From positions 205,076,715 through 205,140,714 of the forward strand of contig CM037877.1 of the NCBI GenBank assembly GCA_021292165.1: a DNA stretch of 64,000 bases, in the 5' to 3' direction. Source of the DNA: Shinisaurus crocodilurus. Lineage: Eukaryota; Chordata; Lepidosauria; Squamata; Shinisauridae. A program made the translations under genes and the position numbers. Below are positions 1-10,117 of the stretch, piece by piece. Positions within the stretch are counted from its first letter, which is position 1; each line of letters opens with the position of its first letter. The notes beneath the pieces are model-generated. The model had not been told where the DNA came from. It saw only the letters and a list, made by a program, of their open reading frames with translations, and made no database searches.

Positions 1-1550
1 GCTAGAGTGCTCCCTCTCCTCCCTTACTCAGCGCTTAGTGGAAACTAAGAGAGAACCTTTCCCACAGTACCCAAAAAGGAAGATCGAAAATTATAAAAGG
101 TCACTCATTCCTTTCATCCTCTCAGACACACCCAGACCTACTAGGCCAGTCACCACTCCAAAACTGCCTTGTCTGCTAGTCACTACACAGCCATACCTAA
201 ATCCTCTACACCAGGGGACAAGCAACAGGGAAAATCTTTCCCATGATGCCAGCTCTCCAAGGAAGGGTGGGAGCTCTGGCACACCTAGTTCTTGACTGAC
301 AGGTGAGTGTTCAACCTCCTACATCCCAGCTACTTTCTCAAGCTCCAATTCTCCCCAAGGACAGTTTTTTTCCAATTCTCCCTGCTCATCACACATCGAT
401 ATCCCATATTTCAGATAACATTTGGGATGTATGTCACAAAATGAGTCAAATATTTGCTCATTCAGAATAACATCAGGGAGCACTGCCTTCTCACTGATTT
501 GTTACTGTGATGTCATGCTGTTTGTGATCCCTAATTGGCTGGCCTTTTTTTTTTTTTTTTAATGGCACTGAAGTTGCTAATTGAAGAAAAAAGCATATCC
601 ATACAAACAGAAAACTGTGAATGAAGAAAATGGAGGGGTTATGACAGTTCTCACTCCAAATTTCTGTGGTCAAAAACTTGGGGAGGTAGGTATTGAATAC
701 GTAGTTCAAATCAAAGCAAGTAGGTTAAGTGGGTATGTTGGTAAATGAGTTCTGTTTCTCAGGTTCACATAATCATATGGCTCTTCAGTCACTTCTGAGA
801 AGCTTTTCTTTCCTACAAGTGCAATTTTTAGCTAGCACACTTTTAGTTATTTGTGTTAAATAAGAATGGCTTCCTGCATTCAGAGGTCAGCCTGGTTGGG
901 TTACATTGCTTTCCAAGTGCTGTAGAAGGAAATGGCCTGTTTTGTAGATAACACAATTGGTAGCTTCTATTTAGATGAATGTGACAGATGCCAGTTATTT
1001 ATGTAGTTCAAGTAGAGACAACTTCAAATATTCTTCGCTTTAATTCATACACGCTCTTAAACTAATGCTGATTGAATGGAGAAGTACTCTTAAAGTTTAC
1101 GTGCACACTCACATAACACACACACATATACACGAACATGGCCTCTTCCATTATATGTGATCTGTGTCACTGCATGCTTAATTGTTTAAAATTCTCTCTG
1201 CAGGTTTTTATCATTTTGTCTTTCAAATGTTTTTAAGCAACAAGGCAACGAAACCACCACTCCCTTAGAAGGTAGCACCAATAAAGTTGGAAAATATCAT
1301 CAAAGCAATAGTAGCAGATTCAGACTGTGAACAAGTGGAAACAAATCTGTGATCTTTTAAAAGTACAGGGGTTGATGGGGACATATTCTTTAGCCCTTTT
1401 TAAAAATGCATATTTCCCCCCCAAATGTCTGGAGGGTGAATACTTGATGCAGTACTCATAGTTATAACTGATGCTTTTTGGTTGATTATTGGATTACTGC
1501 CCTAGCTGTACCAGAATTATTGGAAAACAACAACCTTGACTTGAGTTGTA
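1..1550. other. ANKS1A intron 1, no gene seen
   Basis: AT-rich sequence without a supportable gene. It contains a T homopolymer near 545-560 and a short CA-rich patch near 1105-1135. The short ORF at 38-295 has no recognisable content. Confidence 0.5.
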
Positions 1551-1880
1551 AATACATGTGCTCCCAGAATGACTGTTAAAGCCAAGCAGAAAGCTGTCAC
1601 TTTCTGTCATATTTGCAACTCGTTTGGGGATGTATTCTTGGCACATGATGCAGGTAATGAATTTTCCCAAGTCCTGTGTAAACCCCCCCCCCCCGAGTCC
1701 TCCTACCAGAATCACAGTCTGGTAACCGCCAGCGCAGCGAAGCGGAGACACACCTCCAGAGGAAGGGAGAGGTCCCCTACCACCTCTGTAAGCACCTGGT
1801 CCAGCCGCTCCCCATCTCGGGCAAGCGCAGCATCCGTCTCCGACAGTGAAGACAGTGAAATCTCGGAGAAATGGAATTAA
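1551..1880 (+). pseudogene. unrecognised Ser/Arg-rich ORF, possible processed pseudogene or stray exon
   Basis: Open frame of about 110 codons ending at TAA, with an ATG at 1569. It has protein-like composition: a short CxxC segment (FCHICNSFGDVF), a proline run coded by a C homopolymer (about 1682-1694), a Ser/Arg-rich stretch (HTSRGRERSP, SSRSPSRAS) and an acidic end (SDSEDSEISEKWN). A polyadenylation-type AATAAA lies about 340 bases after the stop (near 2215). I do not recognise the parent protein. The C homopolymer could have shifted the frame. It could be the 3' part of a retrocopied gene, a remnant exon, or chance. Confidence 0.3.
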
Positions 1881-3773
1881 TATGATGCCAGTAATGCAGA
1901 TTTACGTACCTAATTTACTGGTTGCTGTATTTGGGGTTCCTTAAAACAATACACCATCCTGACCAATAGTATTGTATTAATGGCAAGTATTTTGTATTGG
2001 AAGGTGTTACTGCTCTCTTTAGCACATTTAGCTCTCATTTAGTAAATGAATGTGTTAAGGAATTTAAGACCAGCTGCTTCCTCATAATCTCCTGGGAGAG
2101 GGGTTGAACATATGATTCATTCCTCAGAGGAGAAACTGGGAAAAGGTGAAACTAACCATTGCAAATGTTTATGTAGTTGTAGAAAACAAGCATCAAAGCA
2201 AAACTATCAGAAAAATAAAAGTAGACCCTTGGTGGACAAAGTTGCCTAGGACTTAGGCTACAGTATGTACGCATGCATAGATTGCATGCATGGAACTTCA
2301 CTGTAGGCAACAAATGTCAAAAAATACAAAAAAAAATTGGTTTAATACCGGCTCAAGATTCTAATTTGTTATAGCCTCTATTACAAACATGGCAATCCCT
2401 AGGCCTTGTGTTGCAAAACTAGCAGAAATGGAATAATCTCTTTTCTAACTGATGTAGGATTGTTCCTTATAATGTGTTAATAATTTATCCATTCTGTTAA
2501 TGATTTCTTAAAATGCAGGCTATACGCACAACTAGTTTTTAAATAGTGAAGGCTGATTTGTAGCCCGTTGCACTTCCTCAAAAGCCACTTCCCAACATGT
2601 GTAGTACGTGCAGTGGAATACTGATAAATGATTGCACATGTGACCACCTATATAAGTTGCATGCTCTTTCCTTCATGAGAGTGCTTTTCCATGTAGAAAT
2701 TTTGTCACATTGATAGTGACCTTGAATATCATCCAGAAGTGATGCAAGATCTTACTTGAGCAAGCATTTTGTGTCTGGAGAGGGGCACAAAGGTTTCAAG
2801 GACACTTTTATTGCTACTTTCTAAACATTAAACTACCCTGAGTCTTCAGCAACTGAACAGGCTAAAGATCCAAATAAAGGGGCTAAATTGTAAGAGAGGG
2901 GACTTCCAGCTCAGAAGACAAAACAAATATCTGACCTCCGATTAAAAATAATAATGAATTGACTTGATCAAAATGTTTGGGAACCTTTGGGAAATAAGCA
3001 TACATTGGCACTTTTGTAGGCTTCTCTTAAAATGCAAATAGCAGCTTTAGAGAGGCAACATTTGTCTATCTTTCCCAGAGGAGAGAGTTGAACACCTTCT
3101 CCCCACCCCATGGTTCCAGGCAGCTATTACATAACAAAATACTGCATGTTCATTGTATTTAGGTGACTTATGTCAGGTCCACTTTGGCCCTAAGTAAGAA
3201 ATAAGGCCTCCTGTTCTTGGGATGTTGGAAACCGCAATCTTGCCATGGTTTTAGGGAAGCTAATTGCTGTCAGTTGGAGGAACAATCTTCTAATTAGGAT
3301 TACTTAGTGGTCAACAGTAACTTGCTACTAGTAGTAAATTGAAATATTGTTGCATGATTGCTGGTTATAATATTGCTCTTTGAAAATCCAGCTTTGAGAA
3401 CTTTAGTGCAACATAAACCTGAATCCAGCTGTGCATGTGGAGAATCAGGCCGTGCAAAGAATAGACCTGTTATTTTGTGTCAATTGTTGGCAATTTGAAG
3501 GCAGCTGTATCCATTTAAAATAGTTTTTTAGTCATAAAGTATATACAGTTGAAGATTGTTACAGGGAAATCACAAATTGACTTATTCATGCATTACATTT
3601 AGACATGATATTTCACTCATCCTTTCTCACAGCACTGTACACCATTTTCTATGGCACAAAAACATTTGTTGGAATTGAGTCCTCTAATTGTACAAAGAAC
3701 CAGGACTCAAGAGGAAATGTGAAAGAAACAACTTCGTTATTGCAGCAAAGAGGAATTCAGAATTATACTTCTC
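1881..3773. other. intron 1 sequence, nothing recognised
   Basis: AT-rich intronic DNA up to the left end of the DIRS element. No coding signal and no recognised repeat were seen. Confidence 0.45.
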
Positions 3774-3893
3774 CTAGAGTGTCGGAGGCCAGCAAGCTTG
3801 GGGTAAGCCCTGCCTCCGGGGCTGGGAACGCAGACTTTGATCTGAGCTTCCCGGAGGAGGCGGGGCCTCCCCCAGGAAACCCCAGTTTAGAAG
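3774..3893 (+). repeat. DIRS left inverted terminal repeat
   Basis: From 3784 to 3893 it is nearly identical to the reverse complement of 8153-8262, and 3774-3804 is the exact reverse complement of 7890-7920. It contains the GC-rich stretch with GGAGGAGGCGGGGCC. Confidence 0.88.
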
Positions 3894-4754
3894 GGAGGCA
3901 GACATTTCACGCTGCTCCAGCACGAAGAGAAAGAAAGAAAGAAAACTTCTAGGAAGAAGCCGGGACGGTAGGAAAGGGTCCCAGAGCCCCACACCACCAC
4001 CCTGGGTGGAAAGGCAGACGGTCTGACCCGGGACCACCACCCCCTCCTGCATGGGGGGGGACTGTCCCATCCATCCTGGGAGCGCCTTGGCAGGGGGGAG
4101 GGAGCAATACCTCCTGGGGGTCCGAGCCCACCCAAGGGGGGGAAGGGATTCGTGTCCCATGTGCCCTGGCCCTCCCCCCCCCTGGAGTCAAGACCGACTT
4201 CGGAGGTGGCGATCCCCTTTTCCGGCTTCAGCAAATGATACAGGGGCTGACCTGGAAGAAAACCAGCCCAGGCCCAGAGGCAGACATACAAGACATGTCT
4301 TTCTTTTCTTTAAGCTTAGGATGGGCCGGCCCCCTCCCCACGTTCCTCTTTTGGTCGGTGAAGAAGACTGCGAATAGGCCTCTTGGTTCCCCTCGCCTTT
4401 CTCATTCTCGGATGTGTAAAGGTGCGGATGGGCTAGTTTCCTCAGAATGCTTGAAACCCACGGGTCTCCTGAAAAAACTCTCTTTTTGGCTTCTTCCTGA
4501 AATCTAATGAAAAGCCCTTTTTGGATTTTTTCCAGAGCCAGCGTTTTTGGAGAAGAAGCTGTTGTCAGGTCTTGAGAATGCCGTGGAAGTCTCCCTCCCC
4601 TGGGGAGGGAAGTCAGGCGGAGTTGGGCTTCTTGTTCTGGGCCTGGTCACCTTTACACGTCCTCCGCTTTCGCGTTGTTGCCCTTGTGGCCTCCTGATGA
4701 GAAGTTGCGGTTGGTGGAGGAGGAGGGGGTAGATGAGGAGTTGCTCCTGGTGGA
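3894..4754 (+). pseudogene. DIRS gag-like (ORF1) remnant
   Basis: Between left ITR and RT the + strand has several short overlapping frames (for example 4051-4377, 4235-4507, 4547-4732) but no long one. Position matches ORF1 of DIRS elements. Content includes proline-rich stretches and a CPMC pair. No gag domain could be confirmed, and minus-strand frames here are shadows of the GC-rich sequence. The usual start of the RT domain is missing, so a deletion between ORF1 and pol is likely. Confidence 0.4.
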
Positions 4755-6359
4755 ATGAAAGGAGCCATACTTCTGAGGAGGGCGCTTTTCCTGAAGAAGC
4801 AGAAATTCAGGATGGAGACTCTCAAGTCCATCAAAGAGTGCCTGCGGAAGGGAGACTTCTTCTCCTCAATAGACCTGACAGAGGCATATCTCCACATTCC
4901 CATACGCCCTGCCCACCGCAAGTCCCTGCGTTTCAGCTATGGCAGCAAGCAATTCTAAATCAGAGCCCTTCCCTTCGGCTTGTCAACAGCTCCGATGGTC
5001 TTCACGAAGGTGCTACTGGCCCCGGTGGCACTACTACGTTCAAAGGGAGTCCAGCTACACCCCTACCTGGACGACATCCTGATTCGCTCTCGCTCACACA
5101 CGCAGAGCATCAGGGACACAAACCTGGCCATGTCAACGCTTCGAAGCCTCGGGTTCCTGATCAACATGGAGAAGAGCTCCCTTGCCCCTTCCCAGGTACT
5201 CACACACCTAGGTGTTTCCCTGAACACAGTCAGGGATATGATGTTCCTGTCGCCTGACAGGCAAATGTCAACAAGCCGACTGGCAGCACATCTCCTCTCC
5301 AGGGATACGGTCCCTCTCAAAGACCTAGCCAAGCTCCTGGGGATGATGGTGTCCTGCCAGGACTCTGTACAGTGGGCCAGGTTCCACTCCAGGCCCCTAC
5401 AGACCTTCCTCCTAGACTACCAGCTCGAAATCGCCTGCAATCTCAACCCACTTCTGCGCCTTCCCCTCCCAGTAGCCAAGGCACTGAAATGGTGGTGCCA
5501 CCCAGCACACCTCTCTCAGGGAGTCCCAATCCAAGCTTCCACACGCATCACGCTAACAACGGACGCATGCCTAACAGGCTGGGGGGCAGTCTGCCAGGGA
5601 GGGCACGCGCAAGGGCTCTGGTCATAGCAAGAGACTCAGCTATCCATCAGCTTCCTGGAGCTGAGAGCAGTGAAGCTAGTGCTAAAGGAATTTGCCCCAA
5701 CACTGTCAGGACACCATGTCCTAGTGAGGACGCACAGTGTAGTAGCAAAAGCCTATGTCAACAAGCAGGGTGGCACAAGATCTAAAGCGCTACAGAAGGA
5801 AGCTATGTCCCTGTTCAATTGGGCACAATGCAACCTCAGCTCCATCAGGGCCGAGCACCTGAGTGGCATCATGAACGTACAAGCCGATTGGCTCAGCAGG
5901 ACAACTGTAGACCAAGGCGAGTGGTCCCTACACCCAGAAGTCTTCCGCCTCTTAGTCAAGACCCTGGGTCACCCGTGTCTGGACCCCTTTGCGAACCCAC
6001 AGAACGCGAAGCTACCACGTTTCGCCAATCGCTACCAAACAAGAGGGGCAGAGTTCGCGGATGCGCTCACCAGCCAATGGCCAGAGGGACTGCTATATGC
6101 CTTCCCTCCACCTCCACTAATTGCCAAAGTAATTCAGAAGATCAGGGACCTACAAGCCCACGTCATCTTAGTAGCACCTCATTGGCCAAGATGGCTGTGG
6201 TTCCCCGACCTAGTAAACCTGGCAGTCGGGAGACCCTTCAGGCTTCCTCTCAGGCATGACCTTCTCAGCCAGGGCCCGCTCTTTCACCAAGACCCGGGGT
6301 TCCTGAAGCTGACCACCTGGAGACTGGGGCCTCCTAACCAAACGTGGTTACTCCGATAA
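4755..6359 (+). pseudogene. DIRS pol: reverse transcriptase, RNase H, methyltransferase-like region
   Basis: One reading frame spans this interval with only two internal stops (4956-4958 and 5625-5627). RT motifs include SSIDLTEAYLHIPI near 4868, RALPFGLSTAP near 4962 and the catalytic YLDD box (HPYLDDILIRS) near 5061. RNase H signals follow: LTTDACLTGWGAV near 5553, FLELRAVKLVLKEF near 5650 and VQADWLSR near 5878. The last part (LDPFANPQNAKLPRF onward) corresponds to the methyltransferase-like domain that DIRS pol proteins carry downstream of RNase H. The N-terminal RT fingers are missing compared with complete DIRS pols. The native product would copy the element RNA; this copy cannot make a full protein. 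Confidence 0.85.
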
Positions 6360-6361
6360 GG

Positions 6362-7312
6362 TAATCAATACACTCCTCCAGGAGGCCCTCCACACACAAG
6401 ACATACGACCGTACCTGGCGGGCCTTTCTCCGCTGGTCACGAACCGCGGGGAGGGACCCATTACGAGCGGAAACACCAGACATTCTTGAGTTCCTCCAAG
6501 AAGGGCTGTCATCTGGGCTCAGCACAAACACACTCAGGCGCCAAGTAGCGGCACTGGGCTCAGTGCTAGGTGACTACAAGGGTTCGCCCCTCGGGGCACA
6601 CCCACACATTAAGAGGTTCCTCAGGGCAGCCGCCCTGATAAAGCCCCCCCCCCCCCAGTTCACAGGTTTCCCACCTGGAGTCTCAATGTGGTGCTCAAAG
6701 CATTAACAAAACACCCCTTTGAGCCACTAGGGGCGGCCTCACTCAAGGTGCTGACCTTGAAGACTATTTTTCTAGTAGCGATCACTTCCGCCAGAAGGGT
6801 CTCAGAACTGGGCGCACTGTCATGCAGTAAAGATCTATGCATCTTCCACAATGACAAACTAATCCTGCGAACAGACCCGACCTTCATGCCAAAGGCCAAC
6901 TCCCCATTCCACAGGTCCCAAGACTTAGTGGTCCCTTCCTTCTGCCCTCACCCCTCCTCTCCTTGGGAGAAAGAGTGGCACACACTTGACGCTATGAGAG
7001 CGGTCAAGTTTTACCTAGATAGAACAAAGCCAATCCGACAGCACAGCTCACTATTTGTCTCTTTCAGAGACTCATCCTTAGGAAAGAAGGTGTCAGTGGC
7101 CTCTCTGGCACGATGGCTACGCGATTGCATCGCGATGGCATACTCCTCCAGTGGCCTCCAGGTCCCAGAGGGCATCAAGACCCATTCAGTCAGGGGAATG
7201 GCCACATCAGCTGCTTTCAGTGAGAAGGCACCTCTAGAAGAAATTTGTAGAGCAGCCACCTGGTCTTCTGTTCACACATTCACCAGGCACTACATAATGG
7301 ATCTTATGGCCT
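6362..7312 (+). pseudogene. DIRS tyrosine recombinase (YR), frameshifted
   Basis: The N-terminal part reads in one frame (6365-6643: TYDRTWRAFLRWS and onward). The catalytic part reads in another frame (about 6658-7312). The two meet at a run of 13 C (6644-6656), where the frame is lost. All four catalytic positions of the YR family are visible: Arg in TSARRVSEL, His and second Arg in THSVRGMATS, and the Tyr in FTRHYIMDL. In intact elements this enzyme integrates a circular double-stranded DNA, replacing a DDE integrase. The C-terminus is cut by an L2 insertion. Confidence 0.85.
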
Positions 7313-7685
7313 CAAAGAGTTGCACTGGCTACCAGTTGTTTGCCAAGCCGAATTCAAGGTGTTGGCATTGACCTGTAAAACCCTGTACGGCTCCAGTCCA
7401 GTTTATCTCAAGGAGCGCCTCCAGCAACATCAAGTAGGCCGCTCAACAAGATCTGCCGCGGATGGCCTTCTCCCTGTCCCATCAGCCAGAGAAACCAGGC
7501 TGGTGGAGACTAGGAGGAGGGCCTTTTCTGTGGCAGCCCCCAATTTATGGAACTTTCTCCCCAGTGACCTCCGCCATGCCCCTTCCTTGATTAGCTTCCG
7601 CCGGGCATTAAAAACGTGGCTTTTCAGGCGGGAATATGGGGTGGGTTAGGATTTTTAAGTTTTGTACTGTTTTTAATTGTGTATT

Positions 7686-7729
<44 letters not shown>

Positions 7730-7826
7730 CCCCCCCTCTTGTATTTTATTGGACTGTACATCGCTCAGAGTGGCCGGATGTCTGGCCAGATGGGCGATTC
7801 ATAAATATAATAAATAAATAAATCTC
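7311..7826 (+). mobile_element. 5'-truncated L2-clade LINE inserted in the DIRS element
   Basis: The segment starts at LHWLPV, the hallmark near the C-terminus of L2-type ORF2, and reads open to about 7649 (KTLYGSSPVYLKERL, VAAPNLWNFLPSDLRHAPS, LKTWLF). A 3' UTR follows with a GT microsatellite, then the tail GGCGATTCATAAATATAATAAATAAA. The same 3' tail occurs reversed at 27775 and 63352. Confidence 0.82.
7691..7728 (+). repeat. (GT)n microsatellite in L2 3' UTR
   Basis: Uninterrupted GT dinucleotide run of about 19 units followed by a C run. Confidence 0.95.
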
Positions 7827-7889
7827 ACCCCAGTAGGAGGCCAGCAGTGGGTGTTAGGCCCACCTGGGGGATGCACTGCTTTTTTACAT

Positions 7890-7998
7890 CCCCAAGCTTG
7901 CTGGCCTCCGACACTCTAGGTCCTAGAGTCTAGGAGAAACAGAAATTCTTCTACTCACCGTGAATTTCAGTTCTCCATGAGTGGAGGAGGCCAGCAAG
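7890..7998 (+). repeat. DIRS internal complementary region
   Basis: 7890-7920 is the exact reverse complement of the left outer end (3774-3804). 7934-7998 is a close reverse complement of the right outer end (about 8245-8310). The two halves are separated by a short junction (TCCTAGAGTCTAG). This region templates joining of the ends in DIRS replication. Confidence 0.87.
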
Positions 7999-8152
7999 GC
8001 CTGCCCTGGGTCGGCCTCCTCCTGGGCGCATCTTAATCTGGGCCGTGGGAGGGAGTCTCTCCTCTTGTTTCCACAGGCCTGCAGCCAACGGACCCAACTG
8101 TCCCTCTATTCAAGATAGCAAGGGCGTCTGCAAGAATCGGTTTGTTTGAAGT

Positions 8153-8310
8153 CTCAACTGGGGTTTCCTGGGGGAGGCCCCGCCTCCTCCGGGAAGCTCA
8201 GATCGAAGTCTGCCTTCCCAGCCCCGGAGGTGGGGCTTACCCCAAGCTTGCTGGCCTCCTCCACTCTGGAGAACTGAAATTCACAGTGAGTAGAAGAATT
8301 TCTGTTTCTC
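8153..8310 (+). repeat. DIRS right inverted terminal repeat with outer extension
   Basis: 8153-8262 pairs with the left ITR. The last about 48 bases are absent from the left end but present, reversed, in the internal complementary region, so 8310 is the likely right terminus. Confidence 0.85.
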
Positions 8311-8424
8311 AAAGAGCTAGGGGCCAAGAATTATTTTACTTACTACATTTATACCATTTCCAAAGGGAAGTTTCCTTGTTAATCTGTTGCAGCAAAAACA
8401 AAAAAGAGTCTTGTGGTACCAGGC

Positions 8425-8530
8425 ATCTTCTGTCTGCTACCCAAAATACATAAACCAGGCAACCCTGGACACCCCATTGTTTCAAGCATTGGCATTATCA
8501 CAATTGAGGTGTCTGGCTATATCAGGGGAG
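8425..8530 (+). pseudogene. Penelope-like element reverse transcriptase fragment
   Basis: An open frame of about 33 codons reads [16 protein letters not shown], close to the LPKxHKPxxPGRPIVS motif of Penelope-like RTs. No further PLE sequence was found on either side, so this is a short fossil. Confidence 0.5.
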
Positions 8531-8597
8531 AGGAACTGATGCTCCACCCACACAGCCTGCCATGGGCTGGATGACATTATGGGGCTTCATCTTCCAT

Positions 8598-8775
8598 CAC
8601 CACTATTTTCTCTCAGTTCCTTAGATTCCCTCCCTGAATACACTGGCACAGATATCTGTCCTACATCTTCTGCAGTTGAGACTGATGAAAAGTATTCATT
8701 CAGCTTCACTGCAATCTCCTTATCCTCCATTAGTACTCCTTTAACTCCATTGTCATCCAACTGTAAAGGTAATTA
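8598..8775 (-). mobile_element. CR1 LINE ORF2 fragment
   Basis: The sequence is clearly similar to 18170-18345, within the antisense CR1 copy (shared CTCAGTTCCTTAGA, CTACATCTTCTGCA and ACAATCTCCTTA-type blocks). It corresponds to the segment between the endonuclease and RT in CR1 ORF2. Confidence 0.65.
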
Positions 8776-8879
8776 TCACTGTCTGTATTTTAAACATTTC
8801 AATTCCCTCTGACAACACAGTTTACATCTCCATCTCCCGCCGCCCCCCTCAGCATGTGTATATAGATCTGCCACTTTGA

Positions 8880-8985
8880 GGTTAATACTTCATGCATCTG
8901 ATGAAGTGGACAATGATGACAAAAGCTTATGCCAGAATAAATTTGTTAGTCTTCAAGGTGCTACAAGACTAATTGTTGTCTTTAC
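8880..8985 (+). repeat. old interspersed repeat (GCATCTGATGAAGTGG type)
   Basis: It contains GCATCTGATGAAGTGG, AAAGCTTATGCCAGAATAAA and TTTGTTAGTCTTCAAGGTGC, a widely dispersed amniote repeat I recognise but cannot assign to a class. Its outer end (GGTGCTACAAGACT) is approximately repeated in reverse at 8408-8422, so the two could be termini of one broken element. Confidence 0.5.
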
Positions 8986-9419
8986 ATTTATATACTGTAC
9001 TTATCTTTCTACCAAGGCAAAGTGGCTTACAGTTTAAAATGCTGACTTAGAAAATAAGATATAAAAGGAAAAGAGAGGAGAATAAGCAAATTCAGATACC
9101 TATTTCTTTATACTGCTACATTATAAATGACCAGGTGGAATTGTTGCTGCAAGAGACAGTTCTGGGAGGGGAAGAACTAAGTGAGTTCCAGATGAGCCAG
9201 TGCAGGGGGCTTTGCTGTCTCTCTTCTGCCTAAGATGCATCCAGATGGAATAATCTTACCTAGGCTGTAAGTCAGGGCTCCCCAAGCCTTTTACGTCAGT
9301 GGACACATCTGGAATTTTGAGAAAGTGTCAAGGGCACTCTCACAAAATGGCTGCCATGGTGGGCAAGGTTGCTCACAAGACACCCGTTTTCCAGAAGGCA
9401 AACTGGTGAGACTAAAAAG

Positions 9420-10109
9420 CAGGGATGGGGACTCGGACTCGAGGACTCGACTCGTGAGTCGGACTGAGTCCCCCCTCTGACTCGACTCGGACTCGAGTCC
9501 CAATATTTTTCATGGGACTCGAGACTCGACTCGGGACTCGAGACCAAGGACTCGTCAACATCCCTGCTTGATGCCACCTGCAGGTGCTGCCTGGACCCAG
9601 TTGCAGTAACAATCCAAGTTTATTTTTTAAAATCCTTTTCCTAAAATTCAACCTTTCAGACATTTTGGGTTTGGCTGCCTCTGCCTGCCTGTTTGGGGTT
9701 CCCAGCCTCCTCTGCCTGCCTGGTCTCTTCTTAACCAGTTCCACAGTTTGAATTGTCCAAGTCAAATGCTTCTGCCTGCCTGCTTCGGGGTTCCCTGCCT
9801 CCTCTGCCTGCCTGGTTATTTTGGGTTTGTCTGCCTGGTCTGTTCTTGTCAAAATCAGTGGCAGAGTTTTGAGATAAAAAGGCACACTTGTGCCTAGAAA
9901 TTATTTAAGCCACACATGTGAAGTAGCCTTATTTTGTTGGGGAAAAACCCCATTGATTTTAATAGGGACTCGTGGAGTCAGCTTTGGGAGTGACTCAGGA
10001 CTCGGGACTCGTGAGTCACCATTTTGGACCAAGGACTTGAACTCGGACTCGAGACTCGGACCAAAGACTTGTGACTCGACTCGAGACCAAGGACTCTTCA
10101 ACATCCCTG
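9420..10109. mobile_element. hAT-type nonautonomous DNA transposon with GACTCG subterminal arrays
   Basis: It begins CAGGGATG and ends CATCCCTG, flanked on both sides by the exact 8-bp target duplication CTAAAAAG (9412-9419 and 10110-10117), which is diagnostic of hAT transposition. Both ends are packed with GGACTCG/CGAGTCC hexamer-like units (9425-9555 and 9965-10095). The middle (9570-9880) is CTGCCTGCCTG-rich. A second internal CATCCCTG at 9559-9566 suggests duplicated ends. There is no transposase frame; the minus-strand ORF 9412-9885 is a by-product of the repeats. Confidence 0.88.
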
Positions 10110-10117
10110 CTAAAAAG

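Larger units (their letters stand above)
3774..8310 (+). mobile_element. DIRS-like tyrosine-recombinase retrotransposon, near complete
   Basis: The order is left inverted terminal repeat, gag-like remnant, reverse transcriptase/RNase H/methyltransferase-like frame, tyrosine recombinase, internal complementary region, right inverted terminal repeat. Left ITR (3784-3893) is the reverse complement of 8153-8262. The internal region at 7890-7998 carries the reverse complement of the left outer end and then of the right outer end, as known for DIRS elements, which replicate through a circular intermediate and leave no target duplication. The copy is dead: two in-frame stops in pol, a missing 5' part of the RT, frameshifts in the recombinase, and an L2 LINE inserted after the recombinase. 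Total length about 4.5 kb, of which about 0.5 kb is the L2 insertion. Confidence 0.88.

Noticed and set aside
3774..4291. three long overlapping minus-strand ORFs at the DIRS left end
   Set aside because: They are shadows of the GC-rich ITR and gag region on the opposite strand.
9412..9885. 157-codon minus-strand ORF
   Set aside because: It is produced by the GACTCG and CTGCCTG repeats of the hAT element, which lack stops in that frame.
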